The notes under the pieces: model-generated
The model's input: the letters and a program-made list of their open reading frames with translations, nothing else
Database searches by the model: none
What the model was told of the DNA's origin: nothing
In this document: positions 50,048 to 59,526 of the stretch, in pieces
Position numbering within the stretch: position 1 is the first letter of the stretch
How the letters are laid out: each line of letters opens with the position of its first letter
Origin: Thiotrichaceae bacterium UBA4486
Lineage (GTDB): Bacteria; Pseudomonadota; Gammaproteobacteria; Eutrophobiales; Eutrophobiaceae
DNA length: 64,000 nt
Direction of reading: 5' to 3'
Assembly (NCBI GenBank): GCA_002389045.1
Contig: DGNS01000015.1
Location: forward strand, 355,440-419,439
Program-made: the position numbers and the translations under genes

Positions 50048-52066
50048 ATGTGTTCGCTACTTGTGAAAATCAATATCAGCCATTTCCATTCCCTGAAACA
50101 GATGCTGGTGCTGTTCGTATTTTTCATAATCGTGTTGCCGGTATCCGCAACGCAGGCTCAAACACTGGATGAACAGCGTAAACTTTATAACCGGGCGATG
50201 GAGAGTTTACGCAGTGGTGACATCATGCGCTTCCGGGAGATCTTGCCGCAACTGGGTGACTATCCGCTGACGCCCTATCTTCACCACGCCTGGCTCAAAC
50301 CCCGTCTGGGCCAGGTGCGTATTGAAGAGGTGCAATGGTTTTTTGAGAATTTTGACGATCTGCCCGATGCGGACAGCTTGCGTACACGATGGTTGTTGCA
50401 CCTGGCCAGGAAAGGCCTGTGGCAGGAGTTCCAGGATTTTTATACGCCACAGCGTGACGAACGCCTGCAATGCCTGCACCTGCAGGCCAGAATCAATACA
50501 GGTAACCGCATCTACCTGCTGGAGGATATCCGCTCACTCTGGCTGCGCGGCGATTCCCTGCCCGATGAGTGCGATGCGCCTTTCAGCCTGCTTTATGCAA
50601 GTGAGTTTATGGATAACGATCTGGTCTGGCAACGTGTTCGCCTGGCCATGGAGAACGGCAAAACGGGACTGGCCGCTTACCTCGGACACATGCTGGGACC
50701 GGAACTGAAGGCGCTGCAATCACAATGGGTGCAAATGCACCATAATCCCCGCAGTCTGACTTCGGCGCCATCGCTGCCGGATACGGTCCAGGGTCGTGAA
50801 ATCCTGCTTTACGGGATGCAGCGCCTGGCGCGACAGGACATTGGGCTGGCCCTGAAGCGCTGGGCGGTTAGCAGAGACAATTACAGTTTTACCGGCGCGG
50901 AAGTGGCACAACTGGAACGTTATCTGGCCATCCGTGCCGCGGAGAAGGATCATCCGGATGCCATTGCACTGCTGGACAGGGTGAGCCCGGCACAGGTAGA
51001 CGAGGAAGTGTTCCTGTATCGGCTCAGGTATGCCCTCAAGGGGCCGGACTGGGGACGATTATTAATATGGACGCAAGGCTTCCCGGCCTGGCCAGAAATG
51101 GGCAATCAATGGTGGTACTGGCATGGCCGCGCTCTTAAGGAAACCGGGGATGCCGCCGCCGCCCGCAAGGCGTACCAGAGGATTGCCGGCGAGCGGGACT
51201 ATTACGGTTTCATGGCGGCTGACCGCCTGGGCATACCGTATCGAATGAATCATCATCCCTTGCCCGAGAACCTGAAAGACAAACAGGTAGTGCTGGAGAC
51301 GCCGGCCATTCGCCGGGCGCACGAATTCTACAAGCTCGGCAAATATTTTCCCGCCCGCCGCGAATGGCACCACGCCCTGAACCGCATGACCGTGGTGCAG
51401 ATGCAGATGGCGGCCTCCATCGCCAGGGAATGGGGCTGGTATGATCGTGCCATTTTTACGCTCGGCCGGGCGAAAATGTATGATGATCTGGTACTGAGAT
51501 TCCCGGTGCTGTATGACGATCTGCTCAGGGAATATTCGCGCCGGCGCGACCTGGATCTGGGCTGGGTCTATGGCCTGGTGCGCGCCGAAAGCGCGTTTGT
51601 GGAAGACGCACGATCTCCGGCAGGCGCCCTCGGCCTGATGCAGGTTATGCCGGCGACCGGCAGGGAAACGGCACGCGCCATCGGCCTGAAACATTTCAGT
51701 ACAAAAAAACTGCTGCAGGCAAAGGTGAATGTTCCCATCGGCAGTGCCTACCTGAAACAGATGCTGGATCGTTTTGCCGGCAACCGGGTGCTGGCCACGG
51801 CCGCTTATAATGCCGGTCCGCACCGTGTGCGCCAGTGGTTGCCGGGCCACTGTCAGGCTGCCGATGTCTGGGTGGAAATGATTCCTTTTCGTGAAACCCG
51901 CAAATATGTCAAGCGGGTACTGTCCTACGCCACGATTTATGACTGGCGACTCGAGGTGGAACCGTTGCAGGTCAGCCAGCGTATGGCACCGGTAACACCG
52001 ACCGGGCAACAGGGTAGCGTGGCCGATCTGAGCACCTGTCCGGCATACAGGGTTTCATTCAACTGA
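50048..52066 (+). CDS. slt: Soluble lytic murein transglycosylase
   Basis: This 672-residue periplasmic enzyme cleaves peptidoglycan to 1,6-anhydromuropeptides. It has a signal peptide (about residues 19-38), a long helical superhelix (about 40-500) and a C-terminal SLT domain (YGLVRAESAFVEDARSPAGALGLMQVMPATGRETA, catalytic Glu in RAES). An ATG at 50102 would shorten the signal and may be the true start. Confidence 0.94.
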   Translation: MCSLLVKINISHFHSLKQMLVLFVFFIIVLPVSATQAQTLDEQRKLYNRAMESLRSGDIMRFREILPQLGDYPLTPYLHHAWLKPRLGQVRIEEVQWFFENFDDLPDADSLRTRWLLHLARKGLWQEFQDFYTPQRDERLQCLHLQARINTGNRIYLLEDIRSLWLRGDSLPDECDAPFSLLYASEFMDNDLVWQRVRLAMENGKTGLAAYLGHMLGPELKALQSQWVQMHHNPRSLTSAPSLPDTVQGREILLYGMQRLARQDIGLALKRWAVSRDNYSFTGAEVAQLERYLAIRAAEKDHPDAIALLDRVSPAQVDEEVFLYRLRYALKGPDWGRLLIWTQGFPAWPEMGNQWWYWHGRALKETGDAAAARKAYQRIAGERDYYGFMAADRLGIPYRMNHHPLPENLKDKQVVLETPAIRRAHEFYKLGKYFPARREWHHALNRMTVVQMQMAASIAREWGWYDRAIFTLGRAKMYDDLVLRFPVLYDDLLREYSRRRDLDLGWVYGLVRAESAFVEDARSPAGALGLMQVMPATGRETARAIGLKHFSTKKLLQAKVNVPIGSAYLKQMLDRFAGNRVLATAAYNAGPHRVRQWLPGHCQAADVWVEMIPFRETRKYVKRVLSYATIYDWRLEVEPLQVSQRMAPVTPTGQQGSVADLSTCPAYRVSFN

Positions 52067-52108
52067 ATATGAATTAGCCTACACTTCTGATTATCAACCG
52101 GGAAAAAC

Positions 52109-53065
52109 ATGATCATCAAACAGGTTTGCATTCTTGGCGGTAGTGGTTTCGTGGGTCAGGTTCTGTCGAACCGGCTCGCGCGTGACGGTGTGCGCATGAT
52201 TATACCGACACGGCGCCGGGAACCGCGCCGTGATAACCTCATCCTGCTTCCCGATACCGATCTCGTCGAGGCCGACATACAAGATACCGGGCAACTCACG
52301 CGCCTGTTCGAGGGTTGTGACGCCGTTATTAACCTGGTTGGCATCCTCAACGAGAAAGGACGGCGCGGCGAGGGTTTCCGATATGCCCATGTGACCCTCG
52401 CCGAAAAAATCATTGATGCCTGCCAGGCTGCGGGTGTCGGGCGCCTGCTGCAAATGAGCGCGCTCAATGCCGATGCCGATAATGGCAGCAGTTATTACCT
52501 GAAAACCAAGGGTGAGGCCGAGGACCTTTTGCATTCAACCGGGACATTGAAAGTCACCAGCTTCCGGCCTTCGGTGATTTTCGGCCCCGGCGACAGTTTT
52601 TTTAACCGTTTTGCGGGATTGTTGAAAATCGCCCCGTTTTTTTTCCCGCTGGCCTGTCCGAAGGCCCGCTTCGCGCCGGTTTATGTGGGCGATGTGGCCG
52701 AGGTAATGGCCAGGACCCTGGGCGACCCCGGAAGCGTTGGCCGGCGTTTCGAGCTCTGCGGTCCGCGTGAATACACGTTACAGGAGCTTGTGCAATACAC
52801 GGCGCATTGTCTGGGCATCAGGCGTTGCATCGTCCCGCTCAACGATCTGCTGTCGCGCATGCAGGCCGCGGTGTTTGATTTCGTCCCCGGCAAACCGTTT
52901 TCCACTGATAATTACCTGTCCACCAAAATGCCCAGTGTCTGTAACTCGTGTGACTGGAGTGAATTTGCCATACAACCGACGGCCGTGGAGAGTCTGGTCC
53001 CCGGCTACCTGGCCGGGCACAACTGGCGTTCGCGTTATGATGATTATCGCAGACATCTCGAGTAG
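52109..53065 (+). CDS. NAD-dependent epimerase/dehydratase, NDUFA9-like
   Basis: This 318-residue atypical short-chain dehydrogenase has the nucleotide loop VCILGGSGFVGQVL, LVGILNEKG and FRPSVIFGPGDSFFNRFAGLL. Resembles the bacterial relatives of complex I subunit NDUFA9. It lies between slt and cca in many gammaproteobacteria. Substrate unknown. Confidence 0.88.
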   Translation: MIIKQVCILGGSGFVGQVLSNRLARDGVRMIIPTRRREPRRDNLILLPDTDLVEADIQDTGQLTRLFEGCDAVINLVGILNEKGRRGEGFRYAHVTLAEKIIDACQAAGVGRLLQMSALNADADNGSSYYLKTKGEAEDLLHSTGTLKVTSFRPSVIFGPGDSFFNRFAGLLKIAPFFFPLACPKARFAPVYVGDVAEVMARTLGDPGSVGRRFELCGPREYTLQELVQYTAHCLGIRRCIVPLNDLLSRMQAAVFDFVPGKPFSTDNYLSTKMPSVCNSCDWSEFAIQPTAVESLVPGYLAGHNWRSRYDDYRRHLE

Positions 53066-53105
53066 TGTGTTGCACTTGCCTCCCGGCTGTGCCAGCGTGT
53101 AACGC

Positions 53106-54323
53106 ATGAAAATCTATAAAGTGGGAGGCGCCGTTCGCGATCAGATGCTGGGCCTGCCGGTTAAGGATACGGACTGGGTCGTGGTCGGCAGCACACCCGA
53201 AGAAATGGCAGCGCTCGGCTTCAAACCCGTGGGCCGCAATTTCCCGGTCTTCCTGCACCCCGAAACGCACGAGGAATACGCACTGGCGCGCACCGAACGC
53301 AAGACCGGGATGGGCTACAAGGGTTTTGAATTTTTCACCTCTCCGGCGACCTCACTGGAAGACGATCTGAAACGCCGGGATCTGACCATCAACGCCATGG
53401 CCATGGATGCAGACGGCCGTCTGATTGATCCCTTCAACGGCGAAGCCGATCTCCGCCAGGGCCTGTTGCGTCATGTATCCCCGGCCTTCGCCGAAGATCC
53501 GTTACGGGTGCTCAGGGTGGCGCGCTTTGCCTCGCGATTCGGTTTCAAGGTGGCTCCCGGGACGATGGATCTGATGAAGCAGCTGTGCACGAGGGAAGAA
53601 TTATTGAGCCTGACGCCGGAACGTGTCTGGACGGAAATTGAAAAAGCCCTGCAGGGAAAATACCCGGGACGTTTTGTACTGGTCATGCGGGCGTGCGGAG
53701 CCCTGGCCATCCTGTTCCCGGAGATCAATTGCCTGTTTGGTATTCCACAACCGAAGGAATATCACCCCGAGATCGACACCGGTCTGCATACGCTCATGGT
53801 GCTGAACCAGGCCGCCAGGCTCAGCGATGACCCCGAAGTTCGCTTCGCGGCCCTGGTTCATGACCTGGGCAAGGGTGAAACACCGCCCGCGCAGTGGCCC
53901 TCGCACCGCGGCCACGAGGAACGCGGTGTACGGCTGGTGGAAGCGCTGTGTAATCGATACTCGGTGCCTAACGCCTTCCGCGATCTGGCGGTCATGGTCT
54001 GCCGGCATCATCTCGATTGTCATCGAGTGAATGAAATGAAACCGGAAACCATTGTTAAAAAGCTGGAACAAATGGACGTATTCAGGCGGCCGGAACGCTT
54101 TGAAAAATTTTTGCTCGCTTGCGAAGCCGATGCCCGCGGGCGTAGCGGTTTTGAATTTCGCGACTATCCACAGGCCGGGCTATTGCGTGAAGCGCGACGG
54201 GTGGCGGCGGATCTGGATACCCGGACGCTGGCTGCGCAGGGCTTGAAAGGACAGGCCATGGCCCGGGAAATCCGCAAGCATCGTATCGAGAATGTCTCCA
54301 AAGTTTTTAAACCCGGCCAGTGA
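53106..54323 (+). CDS. cca: CCA-adding tRNA nucleotidyltransferase with HD domain
   Basis: This 405-residue protein adds or repairs the 3' CCA of tRNA. It has the class II head (YKVGGAVRDQMLGLPVKDTDWVVVG), RRDLTINAMAMD, the arm FAEDPLRVLRVARFASRFGF, and a C-terminal HD phosphohydrolase part (ALVHDLGKG). Confidence 0.95.
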   Translation: MKIYKVGGAVRDQMLGLPVKDTDWVVVGSTPEEMAALGFKPVGRNFPVFLHPETHEEYALARTERKTGMGYKGFEFFTSPATSLEDDLKRRDLTINAMAMDADGRLIDPFNGEADLRQGLLRHVSPAFAEDPLRVLRVARFASRFGFKVAPGTMDLMKQLCTREELLSLTPERVWTEIEKALQGKYPGRFVLVMRACGALAILFPEINCLFGIPQPKEYHPEIDTGLHTLMVLNQAARLSDDPEVRFAALVHDLGKGETPPAQWPSHRGHEERGVRLVEALCNRYSVPNAFRDLAVMVCRHHLDCHRVNEMKPETIVKKLEQMDVFRRPERFEKFLLACEADARGRSGFEFRDYPQAGLLREARRVAADLDTRTLAAQGLKGQAMAREIRKHRIENVSKVFKPGQ

Positions 54324-54403
54324 CCCTGACCCTGTGCCAGTGTCGGTCGAAAAAATTCATACCGATGAATCATTTATGACTAATGCTGCATAATTACTTT
54401 AAC

Positions 54404-54427
54404 TTTATCATTTAACTTAATGATAAA
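54404..54427. terminator. A+T-rich hairpin after cca
   Basis: TTTATCATT-TAACTT-AATGATAAA, a perfect nine-base-pair stem about 80 bases after the cca stop. Low G+C makes strong termination doubtful. Confidence 0.35.
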
Positions 54428-54536
54428 AATCAGGATCCAAATAACATTCCTGTAAAACCGTGGCCGATTCTTCATTTATCTACCATAAGTAATTGTTAAT
54501 TAAGGCAGATTTCCTCGAAAAAAATACAAACATTGC

Positions 54537-54600
54537 TTGACACACGGTTGACCTAATACCTATAGTTCGCTAGTGGGGAATTGTGGGTAAATGTGGGTAA
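54537..54600 (+). promoter_or_regulatory. dcw (mra) promoter with MraZ operator
   Basis: -35 TTGACA (54537-54542), 18 bases, -10 TATAGT (54561-54566). Immediately downstream, three 10-base direct repeats each carrying GTGGG lie at 54571-54600 (TAGTGGGGAA, TTGTGGGTAA, ATGTGGGTAA). These match the TGGGN repeats bound by MraZ, which controls this operon. Confidence 0.92.
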
Positions 54601-54624
54601 TCAGACCTTTCAAGGGGAGCCGAT

Positions 54625-55083
54625 TTGTTTCGAGGATTTACCACCTTAAGTGTCGACAGCAAGGGGCGGATGGCCATTCCGAGCCGTTATCGCGAGCGCC
54701 TGATGGAACTGGCCGATGGCGCCCTGGTATTGACTCTGAATCCCCTGGACCACTCCCTGTGGCTGTACCCGTTAACCGAGTGGGAACTCATCGAGGCCAA
54801 GCTGGCCGCACTTTCCGATTTTGACCGTCAGAGCCGTCGCGCCAAGCAGATGATGCGCGGCTACGCCTGCGATTGCCAACTGGACAGCCAGGGTCGCATC
54901 CTGCTGCCGGTGGAATTACGGGATTACGCCAGCATCGGCAAACAGGTGGTCATACTGGGGCAGGGCAACAAGTTCGAACTCTGGGATGAGACCTGCTGGA
55001 AACAGCAACGCGATGAATGGTTGCAGGAAGTCGGCAATGACAACGGCCAGCCCTCCGACACGCTCAAGACCTTATCACTGTGA
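54625..55083 (+). CDS. mraZ: Transcriptional regulator MraZ
   Basis: This 152-residue protein contains two SpoVT-AbrB-type domains (LSVDSKGRMAIPSRYRERL and CQLDSQGRILLPVELRDY). It represses or tunes the dcw operon by binding repeats upstream of itself. It starts with TTG at 54625, six bases after AAGGGGAG. Confidence 0.96.
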   Translation: MFRGFTTLSVDSKGRMAIPSRYRERLMELADGALVLTLNPLDHSLWLYPLTEWELIEAKLAALSDFDRQSRRAKQMMRGYACDCQLDSQGRILLPVELRDYASIGKQVVILGQGNKFELWDETCWKQQRDEWLQEVGNDNGQPSDTLKTLSL

Positions 55084-55101
55084 CGGCGGTAACCATGTTG
55101 C

Positions 55102-56046
55102 ATGAACAATCATGATGCATACGGGCACCAACCGGTTTTACTCGAGCCGGCCATTGCGGGTCTGGCCATCAAAGCCGATGGTTTCTACGTCGACTGTACC
55201 TTCGGGCGCGGCGGCTACAGTGCCGCCATCCTGGCCCGGCTGGGCGACGGCGGCCGATTACTGGCCTTCGATCTTGACCCGGAGGCCGTGAAAGTGGCCG
55301 GGCAGCGTTTTCAATCGGAACCGCGCTTCTCGATCATCCACTCCTCGTATACTCGACTGCAACAGGAACTGGAAGACCGTGATCGGCTGGGCCGCGTGGA
55401 TGGCCTGGTGCTGGATCTGGGCGTGTCTTCGCCGCAACTGGATGATCCGCGGCGCGGTTTCAGCTTTCAGAAAGACGGTCCCCTGGACATGCGCATGAAC
55501 AACCAGGGCGGCATCCCGGTGTCGCGCTGGCTGAAGTCGGTGAGTAAAAAGGATCTGGCCGACGTGATTCACAGTTACGGTGAGGAGCGCTACGCCAACC
55601 GTATCGCCGCTGCGATCATCGCGGCGCGGCAGGAAGGCGAGATTGATTCCACCCTGAAGCTCGCCGACATCATCCAGAAAGCAGCGCCCACACGGGAGAA
55701 AGACAAACATCCGGCGACGCGTACCTTCCAGGCGTTGCGGATCTACATCAACCGTGAATTGCAGGATCTGAAAACCGTGCTGGACCAGGTGGTGGATGCC
55801 CTGGCCCCGGGCGGCCGCCTGGTCGTGGTCAGCTTCCATTCGTTGGAAGACCGCCTGGTCAAACGTTTCATTCGCAGCGAGGTCAGGGGCGATCCCTACC
55901 CGAGCAGTCTGCCGGTGATGCAATCTCAATTACAACCCAGACTGAAAACCATCGGTAATCCCGTGGTTGCCGATGCCGACGAGATCGCCGCCAACCCCCG
56001 TGCACGCAGCGCCACGTTACGCATCGCCGAGAGGCTGGCGGTATGA
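55102..56046 (+). CDS. rsmH: 16S rRNA m4C1402 methyltransferase RsmH
   Basis: This 314-residue MraW-family enzyme N4-methylates C1402 in 16S rRNA, the same nucleotide modified by RsmI (8601). Motifs: HQPVLLEPAIAGL, VDCTFGRGGYSAAIL and VLDLGVSSPQLDDPRRGFSFQ. ftsL begins four bases before its end. Confidence 0.97.
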   Translation: MNNHDAYGHQPVLLEPAIAGLAIKADGFYVDCTFGRGGYSAAILARLGDGGRLLAFDLDPEAVKVAGQRFQSEPRFSIIHSSYTRLQQELEDRDRLGRVDGLVLDLGVSSPQLDDPRRGFSFQKDGPLDMRMNNQGGIPVSRWLKSVSKKDLADVIHSYGEERYANRIAAAIIAARQEGEIDSTLKLADIIQKAAPTREKDKHPATRTFQALRIYINRELQDLKTVLDQVVDALAPGGRLVVVSFHSLEDRLVKRFIRSEVRGDPYPSSLPVMQSQLQPRLKTIGNPVVADADEIAANPRARSATLRIAERLAV

Positions 56047-56306
56047 AAACCCTGCTGTTTCTCGCACTCACTGTCGGTGTTTTTGTCTCGGCCATGCAGG
56101 TGGTTATCGCCAGGCATGATGCCCGTACCCTGTTTGTCGAAATCCAGAAGCTGGAAAAAATCCGCGATGAGTTAAACGAGGAATGGGGCCGGCTGCAACT
56201 GGAGCAGAGCACCTGGGCCACCGATGTGCGCGTGGAAAACCTGGCCAGGTCAGAACTCGGCATGAAAATGCCGGAACGCGATACGCTGGTGCTGTTAAAA
56301 CCATGA
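56043..56306 (+). CDS. ftsL: Cell division protein FtsL
   Basis: This 87-residue bitopic protein has a short cytoplasmic tail, one membrane span (about 5-22) and a periplasmic coiled coil (about 28-55). It forms the FtsQLB complex, which activates FtsWI. It overlaps rsmH and ftsI by four bases each. Confidence 0.94.
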   Translation: MKTLLFLALTVGVFVSAMQVVIARHDARTLFVEIQKLEKIRDELNEEWGRLQLEQSTWATDVRVENLARSELGMKMPERDTLVLLKP

Positions 56307-58024
56307 TTATCCGGGAATCAGAACAGGTTTATCACGGTCGCCGCTGGCTGGTATTTTCGCTGCTGGGCGGATGCATGGCCGTGTTGCTCTGGCGTGCTGT
56401 GGATTTGCAAATCGTACACCAGGATTTTCTGCGCGATCATGGCGATGCCCGCTCCGTGCGGGTTGTCAGTATACCGGCTCACCGCGGCATGATAACGGAT
56501 CGTAACGGGGAACCGCTGGCCATCAGTACGCCGGTGCAGTCGATCTGGACCATGCCACGCCGCTTGCTGGACAGCGACCAGGATCTGGCGCCGCTGGCCG
56601 GACTGCTGGGTATGGAGGAAAAGCAACTGCTTACCCTGTTAGGTGAGCGCAGCGGTCGTGAATTCGTTTACCTGAAGCGCCATACCGAACCGGACCTGGA
56701 GCAGAAAATCATGGCGCTGAACCTGCCCGGTGTGTACCGGCAGCAGGAATACCGGCGTTACTACCCGGCTGCCGAGGTCGCCGGTCACGTGGTCGGCTTT
56801 ACCAATGTCGACGATGAGGGTCAGGAAGGTCTGGAGCTGGCTTATGATGACTGGCTGAAGGGCACTCCCGGCGCCAAGCGTGTGCTCAAGGATCGCCTCG
56901 GCCGCGTGGTGGAAAATATCGAAAGTATCGAGGCGTCCGATCCCGGCCGCAATCTGCAACTGAGTATTGATCTGCGCATCCAGTACCTGGCCTATCGTGA
57001 ACTGAAGCTGGCCGTCGCCCAGCACCGGGCCCGGTCCGGTTCGCTGGTGTTGATGGATGCCCGTAACGGCGAGGTGCTGGCCATGGTCAGTCAACCCTCG
57101 TACAACCCCAACAACCGCAGTGTTATGGAAAGCGATCATGTCCGCAACCGCAGTATTACCGATGTATTTGAACCGGGCTCGACCATGAAACCTTTCACCA
57201 TCGCCGCGGCGCTGGAGTCCGGGTTGTATCGCCCGGATACGTTCATTGATACCAGTCCTGGTTTTTACAGGGTCGGGGAACACACCATTCGTGATCTGCG
57301 TAATTACGGTTCCATTGATGTGGCCGCGGTGATCAGGCATTCGAGTAACGTCGGCGCCAGCAAGATCGCCATGTCACTGGAACCGGCGCAGCTATGGAAT
57401 TTCCTCACCGGTGTCGGCTTTGGCCAGCCCACCGGCAGCGGTTTTCCCGGCGAGTCGAACGGCAAGCTCAATGGCTATAACAGCTGGTCGGACGTGGAAC
57501 TGGCCACGCTGTCCTTCGGTTACGGGCTCTCCGTAACCGCCCTGCAACTGGCGCAGGCCTACTCGGTGCTGGCCGCCGATGGCGAACTGCGCCCGGTAAC
57601 CGTACTCAAGACAAGACAGGAGCCGGCCGGCGTGCGGTCCATGTCCGCGCAAACAGCCGGCCATGTGCAGAGGATGATGCAGGCTGTGGTGACCAACGGT
57701 ACCGGTAAACTGGCAGCCATCAATGGCTACAAGGTGGCCGGTAAAACCGGCACGGTGCATAAATCCACCCGCGGCGGTTACGCCGAACACCGCTACCTGT
57801 CGTTGTTTGCCGGCATGGTGCCGCTGTCCGACCCGCGCCTGGTCATGGTGGTGATGGTTGATGAACCTTCGGGCGATCAATATTTCGGCGGCCAGGTGGC
57901 TGCGCCGGTATTCTCCAGAGTGATGTCCGGGGCTTTGCGCCTGATGAATATCCCCCCCGATGATCTGCCCTCATTGCCCGGGCAGGTGATTGCGGGCCAT
58001 GGTGAATCCGGGACGGTGCATTGA
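56303..58024 (+). CDS. ftsI: Peptidoglycan transpeptidase FtsI (PBP3)
   Basis: This 573-residue septal class B penicillin-binding protein has an N-terminal membrane anchor (about 18-38), a pedestal domain and a transpeptidase domain with SxxK in GSTMKPF, SxN in RHSSNVG and KTG in AGKTGTVHK. It works with FtsW (63351). The ATG at 56303 overlaps ftsL. Confidence 0.97.
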   Translation: MIIRESEQVYHGRRWLVFSLLGGCMAVLLWRAVDLQIVHQDFLRDHGDARSVRVVSIPAHRGMITDRNGEPLAISTPVQSIWTMPRRLLDSDQDLAPLAGLLGMEEKQLLTLLGERSGREFVYLKRHTEPDLEQKIMALNLPGVYRQQEYRRYYPAAEVAGHVVGFTNVDDEGQEGLELAYDDWLKGTPGAKRVLKDRLGRVVENIESIEASDPGRNLQLSIDLRIQYLAYRELKLAVAQHRARSGSLVLMDARNGEVLAMVSQPSYNPNNRSVMESDHVRNRSITDVFEPGSTMKPFTIAAALESGLYRPDTFIDTSPGFYRVGEHTIRDLRNYGSIDVAAVIRHSSNVGASKIAMSLEPAQLWNFLTGVGFGQPTGSGFPGESNGKLNGYNSWSDVELATLSFGYGLSVTALQLAQAYSVLAADGELRPVTVLKTRQEPAGVRSMSAQTAGHVQRMMQAVVTNGTGKLAAINGYKVAGKTGTVHKSTRGGYAEHRYLSLFAGMVPLSDPRLVMVVMVDEPSGDQYFGGQVAAPVFSRVMSGALRLMNIPPDDLPSLPGQVIAGHGESGTVH

Positions 58025-59526
58025 TGATGCCCGCCGCACGCCTTGAACAGGGGATACGCCTCGCCGAACTGCTGGATGGACTGGTGGATACCGGCAACGA
58101 TACCCGCGTGATCAGCGGGCTTTGCCTCGACAGTCGCAAGGTGAAGCCGGGTGACCTGTTTTGCGCGCGCAAGGGCAGCCGGGTGAACGCGGCGGATTAT
58201 ATTGCCCAGGCTGTAGGATCCGGGGCCGTGGCCGTGTTGCTGGAAGACGCTACCCCGCCGGGCGACCTGCCGCGCGTCGGCGTGCCGGTCTTCAGTTGCA
58301 GGGACTTCGCTCGCATACTCGGTGAGGTGGCATCGCGTTTTTTTGGTCGGCCGTCGGAACAGGTGCCGGTCGTGGGTATTACCGGTACCAACGGCAAGAC
58401 CTCCATTGCCTGGCTGCTCACCCATGCCATGACCGATAACGTCCATGCCGCCGCGATGATTGGCACGCTGGGTATTGGTTTTGCCCGTAATATCACTGAG
58501 AGTGTCAACACCACGCCCGATGCCATTACCGTGCACGGCAGTATGTCAAGATTGATAGACCAGGGCGCGGATCGGGTGATCATGGAAGTCTCGTCCCATG
58601 CGCTGGAACAGCAACGCATTGCCGGGGTGCGATTCAACCAGACCCTGTTTACCAACCTCAGCCGTGAACATCTCGATTACCACAGTTCCATGCACACCTA
58701 CGCGCTGGCCAAGCAAAGGCTGTTCAGGGAATACATGGCGGACTACCGGATACTGAACATCGATGATGCTTTCGGGCGCGAGCTCTGGCGCAGCCTGGGC
58801 AATGATCAATCGGTGTATGCCTACACCCTGCAGGAATCCATGGGCAGCGATACGCGTATTCTCAGCGCTCGCATCGTCGACAATAACCTTAACGGGATCA
58901 CGCTGGCCATTCACTCACCCTGGGGTGAAGGGGAAATTCATACGCATCTGCTGGGCGAATTCAATGCCTATAATGTACTCGCCTGCACGGCATCCCTGTG
59001 CCTGGCCGGCTATCCACTGGACGCGATCGAACAGCGCCTGGCGCAATGTCCCGCGGTTCCCGGACGCATGGAGCGTTTCGGTCGCGAGGACACGCCGCTG
59101 GTGATCGTGGACTATGCACACAGTCCCGACGCACTCGAAAATGTGCTTCGCACCCTCAAGCCGCACACCCGCGGCAAGCTGTTTTGTGTCTTCGGGTGCG
59201 GGGGAGAGCGCGACACCGGCAAGCGCGCGGAAATGGGCCGGGTCGTGGATCAACATGCCGATGTGATCGTGGTCACCAACGATAATCCGCGCGGCGAGGA
59301 TCCCGAAGCCATATTGCGTGCAATCCTCGAAGGCATCGATCAGTGCCGGCATGTCACGGTGGAGCCGGATCGCAGTGCCGCCATCACCCTGGCCATACGC
59401 CAGGCCGGACCCGAGGATACCGTGCTGGTGGCCGGCAAGGGTCATGAAACCAGCCAGCTGATCCAGGGCGAATACCTGCCGTTCAGCGATCGCAACCTCG
59501 TTCGCACCTGCCTGGAGGCGTGGTAA
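58021..59526 (+). CDS. murE: UDP-MurNAc-tripeptide synthetase (meso-DAP adding)
   Basis: This 501-residue Mur ligase adds meso-diaminopimelate to UDP-MurNAc-L-Ala-D-Glu. ATP loop GITGTNGKTS, Mg/carbamate lysine region, and the specificity motif DNPRGEDP that marks meso-DAP selection. Overlaps ftsI by four bases; its last base is the first of murF. Confidence 0.97.
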   Translation: MMMPAARLEQGIRLAELLDGLVDTGNDTRVISGLCLDSRKVKPGDLFCARKGSRVNAADYIAQAVGSGAVAVLLEDATPPGDLPRVGVPVFSCRDFARILGEVASRFFGRPSEQVPVVGITGTNGKTSIAWLLTHAMTDNVHAAAMIGTLGIGFARNITESVNTTPDAITVHGSMSRLIDQGADRVIMEVSSHALEQQRIAGVRFNQTLFTNLSREHLDYHSSMHTYALAKQRLFREYMADYRILNIDDAFGRELWRSLGNDQSVYAYTLQESMGSDTRILSARIVDNNLNGITLAIHSPWGEGEIHTHLLGEFNAYNVLACTASLCLAGYPLDAIEQRLAQCPAVPGRMERFGREDTPLVIVDYAHSPDALENVLRTLKPHTRGKLFCVFGCGGERDTGKRAEMGRVVDQHADVIVVTNDNPRGEDPEAILRAILEGIDQCRHVTVEPDRSAAITLAIRQAGPEDTVLVAGKGHETSQLIQGEYLPFSDRNLVRTCLEAW